Below are positions 3,837-5,621 of a stretch of 5,621 bases of DNA, piece after piece. The stretch's first letter is position 1. The number at the start of each line of letters is the position of its first letter. The translations under genes and the position numbers were made by a program. Source of the DNA: Acidobacteriota bacterium (GTDB lineage Bacteria > Acidobacteriota > Vicinamibacteria > Vicinamibacterales > UBA8438); NCBI GenBank assembly GCA_011523485.1, contig WTGR01000179.1:1-5621 (forward strand), in the 5' to 3' direction. The notes under the pieces were generated by a model. The model was not told the DNA's origin. It saw nothing but the letters and a program-made list of their open reading frames with translations, and ran no database searches.

Positions 3837-4817
3837 ATGCCGACCACGAGCGCAGGAGAGCGCATAGACCTCACCCCGGAGGGAGTGCGGAACTGGCTCG
3901 CTGCGGAACACAACGCCGAGTACAGCCGACTCCGACGCGCGGCGCCCCACATCGGTGTCGCGCAACTCGCCCTGGCGTGGAGTCTGATCGTCTCTTCTTG
4001 CTATGCCGTCGTGGCCATCGGAGAGGTTTGGCTCTGGCTCCTACCTGTCGCCCTCGTGGGCATCGGCTCGAGTCAGAGGGCGTTGAATAACGTCCTCCAC
4101 GACGCCGCGCACCACAACTACGGGCGCTGGAGCAGAGCCATGTCAACTATTTTCGCGGCCCTGCCCCTCTTCGAGTCGTTCGACGTGTACCGCGCGCGAC
4201 ACCAGAAGCATCATCGGTTTCTGGGTAAGCCCAGAAACGACCCGGACTACCTCGAGCCGCCCCGCCAGCGGTCGAGCAGCCCGGCACTGCGGGCACTCGA
4301 GTTCTACGGCTACTTCGTCTTCAACCTCGAGCAATGGACGGTCTCGCTCGGCGGAGCATGGGGTGCACTGAACGGGCGCCGACGCGCGGCCGTACTGCTC
4401 TGGTGGCTCATCGTCGGATCGACGCTGTTGGTCGTGGTCGGCGTCCACGCGACGCTCGGGTCCGTAGCGATGTGGGTGGCGTCTCGGGCGACGAGCTATC
4501 ACGTGATTCGAGTCTTCGCCGACGTGTCGGACCACACGGGCTTGGACCAGAGCCGCATCGCGTCGGGCACCAGAGACCTGCCGTTGTCGCCCATCTCCAT
4601 GGTGTCGCACCCGTGGAATGATCAGCATCACCTCGCTCACCACCTCGCGCCCGGCGTTGTCAGTTACCGGCTGCGGCGGTTGCATCGCCTGCTCGTGGCT
4701 ATCCCCGATTACTCCGAGCTGCAAATCGACGGGTACGTCTGGGGAGACAGACCGTTGATCGCCACTCTCGGTTCGAACCATTCGAAGTCGCCGCACACTC
4801 AGAAGAACAAGAGGTAA
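3837..4817 (+). CDS. Membrane fatty-acid-desaturase family protein
   Basis: This 326-residue integral membrane enzyme has the three histidine boxes of the membrane desaturase/hydroxylase superfamily, which bind a di-iron centre for O2-dependent desaturation or hydroxylation of an acyl-type chain. Box 1 is His88-Asp-Ala-Ala-His92-His93. Box 2 is His122-Gln-Lys-His125-His126. Box 3 is His264-His265-Leu-Ala-His268-His269. An extra His233 in Ser-Asp-His-Thr-Gly fits the additional ligand often seen. Hydrophobic segments lie at about 42-61, 64-79, 103-112, 184-203 and 205-217, which would place the boxes on the cytoplasmic face. The first 35 residues are hydrophilic. Length suits a bacterial desaturase without a fused cytochrome b5 domain. 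The substrate cannot be told from sequence, and a hydroxylase or ketolase role is possible. The hydrolase gene begins 5 bases after its stop, so the two are probably one operon. Confidence 0.9.
   Translation: MPTTSAGERIDLTPEGVRNWLAAEHNAEYSRLRRAAPHIGVAQLALAWSLIVSSCYAVVAIGEVWLWLLPVALVGIGSSQRALNNVLHDAAHHNYGRWSRAMSTIFAALPLFESFDVYRARHQKHHRFLGKPRNDPDYLEPPRQRSSSPALRALEFYGYFVFNLEQWTVSLGGAWGALNGRRRAAVLLWWLIVGSTLLVVVGVHATLGSVAMWVASRATSYHVIRVFADVSDHTGLDQSRIASGTRDLPLSPISMVSHPWNDQHHLAHHLAPGVVSYRLRRLHRLLVAIPDYSELQIDGYVWGDRPLIATLGSNHSKSPHTQKNKR
4809..4814 (+). promoter_or_regulatory. Shine-Dalgarno for the hydrolase inside the desaturase 3' end
   Basis: AAGAGG at 4809-4814 lies 8 bases before ATG 4823 and directly precedes the desaturase TAA (4815-4817). 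Ribosomes finishing the desaturase would therefore sit on it, consistent with translational coupling. Confidence 0.55.
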
Positions 4818-4822
4818 GAATC

Positions 4823-5621
4823 ATGCTCAACACAGGTGGATTCACGAAGCTGTGCCTCGTTGTGGCGGTCCTTGCGGGCCTCGACTACCCTAGGATCTGC
4901 GCGGCGCAGGAAGCCGCAACTGCGACCGTACCATACTCCGGGTTCCAGGCATCGATGCTCCTGTCTCCGCCGGCGGATGGCTTGGTCACGGGGCGACTGC
5001 TGTTCTTCATGTCCGATTCGCCCGACCCTGAACCGCGCTTCGGGAGCCCCATTGTCAGCCCCGAGTCCGTGCTGGGCATCGACATCATCGATGCGCCCGC
5101 AGACGAACCTCTCGTTCTCACCATCGCCGACCTGAAATCCCACCGGTCCGGTGCGTACGGTTTCCGCCCACCGGATCAGATCGACCCGGCTCTCTATGTC
5201 CAGGCCGTTCTCGACGTCGACACCACTCGCCGATCCTTCAACGCGCCCGGCAACATGTACAGCGCCCCGCGGCGGGTCGGCGACGCGATCGTCGATGGCA
5301 ACGGCTTCGTTTCGGTCGACCTCGACTACGTAGTCCCGGCGAACCTCGTCCCCGACTCCAAGTGGATTCAGACGGTCAAGGTGCGGAGTTCCCTCCTGAG
5401 CGCTTTCCACGGTCGCGAGATTTTCCAGCGCGCTGCCGTCATTCTCCCGCCCGGCCGTCATGATCCAAGAGATCCAGCCAATGGCTCCTTGCCGGTCATC
5501 TACCACATTCCAGGCCTCTACGGCCGCTACACCGACGCTTGGTCCTGGATCGAGGGCGAAGCGGGTCGGGTGTGGCTCTTTTGCGTCGCCGGCCGCAAGG
5601 GGTCGCTGTCGCGGGAAAGGC
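4823..5621 (+). CDS. Secreted alpha/beta-hydrolase (esterase-type) protein, 3' end outside window
   Basis: This frame runs from ATG 4823 without a stop to the right edge, giving 266 complete codons. A signal peptide is likely: Lys9, a hydrophobic core LCLVVAVLAGL (10-20), and cleavage near Cys-Ala-Ala-Gln (26-29). An N-terminal beta-rich domain follows, with Val-Thr-Gly-Arg-Leu-Leu-Phe-Phe (55-62) and Asp-Pro-Glu-Pro-Arg-Phe (68-73). Then come Ser-Leu-Leu-Ser-Ala-Phe-His-Gly-Arg-Glu (190-199), AAVILPPG (204-211) and Leu-Pro-Val-Ile-Tyr-His-Ile-Pro-Gly (223-231). The last is the typical first strand and oxyanion-loop region of an esterase-D-like alpha/beta hydrolase. From memory this two-part layout matches exported 'putative esterase' proteins. 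The nucleophile Gly-x-Ser-x-Gly and the Asp/His of the triad would lie beyond the window, so catalysis is not proven. It follows the desaturase with a 5-base gap; the shared pathway is inferred. Confidence 0.82.
   Translation, partial: MLNTGGFTKLCLVVAVLAGLDYPRICAAQEAATATVPYSGFQASMLLSPPADGLVTGRLLFFMSDSPDPEPRFGSPIVSPESVLGIDIIDAPADEPLVLTIADLKSHRSGAYGFRPPDQIDPALYVQAVLDVDTTRRSFNAPGNMYSAPRRVGDAIVDGNGFVSVDLDYVVPANLVPDSKWIQTVKVRSSLLSAFHGREIFQRAAVILPPGRHDPRDPANGSLPVIYHIPGLYGRYTDAWSWIEGEAGRVWLFCVAGRKGSLSRER

Noticed and set aside
4143..4796. A 217-codon minus-strand frame opposite the desaturase
   Set aside because: The plus frame carries all three histidine boxes; the minus frame is rich in Arg, His and Val and looks like a mirror artefact.
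4799..5506. A 235-codon minus-strand open frame opposite the hydrolase
   Set aside because: It is antisense to a frame with signal peptide and hydrolase blocks; no motif is recognised and it overlaps the desaturase end.
1..5621. CRISPR arrays, tRNA or rRNA genes, riboswitches, replication origins
   Set aside because: I saw no regularly spaced repeats, cloverleaf-like sequence, rRNA blocks or known aptamer cores in either strand by eye.

Overview
This is a GC-rich bacterial window with a high share of G/C at third codon positions. The strongest taxonomic hint is the 338-residue secreted protein at 1186-2202 and its decayed relative at 2797-3374. From memory, proteins opening with a Gly-Gln-Pro-Asp-(I/L)-Ser-Gly-Ile-Trp segment after a signal peptide are strongly expanded in Acidobacteriota (Vicinamibacteria-like) and related environmental lineages. 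The assignment is therefore suggestive only, since no rRNA or marker gene is present.

Layout. (1) 3-254 is the C-terminal end of a probable membrane-anchored or exported protein cut by the left edge. (2) 373-1100 is a type II toxin-antitoxin operon: a Phd/YefM-type antitoxin followed by a PIN-domain (VapC-like) toxin. The toxin appears to start at a CTG codon within a 4-base overlap. A 25-bp dyad covers the likely -10 element and the antitoxin start codon, so the pair looks autoregulated and perhaps leaderless. (3) 1186-2202 is an intact secreted protein of unknown function. (4) 2203-3374 is a decay zone. It holds a convergent 77-residue membrane/coiled-coil gene on the minus strand, a frameshifted internal fragment of an IS630-type transposase on the minus strand, and, abutting that fragment, a truncated and multiply frameshifted paralogue of the 1186-2202 gene. 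(5) 3375-3836 has no intact gene. It contains a possible decayed minus-strand coding remnant, a strong hairpin, and close to the next gene a promoter-like and operator-like repeat. (6) 3837-5621 is a two-gene operon: a membrane fatty-acid-desaturase-type enzyme with three histidine boxes, then, 5 bases downstream, a secreted alpha/beta-hydrolase (esterase-type) protein that runs off the right edge.

How the parts relate. The toxin and antitoxin form a self-contained module. The secreted protein and its pseudogene record a tandem family duplication, followed by insertion-sequence activity and decay of one copy. The desaturase and hydrolase are probably co-transcribed and translationally coupled; a shared role in lipid or ester metabolism is an inference. 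I see no CRISPR array, tRNA, rRNA or clearly new defence system. The most interesting signals are the CTG-started toxin, the dyad at the antitoxin promoter, the transposase/paralogue junction, and the unexplained 3375-3836 stretch.
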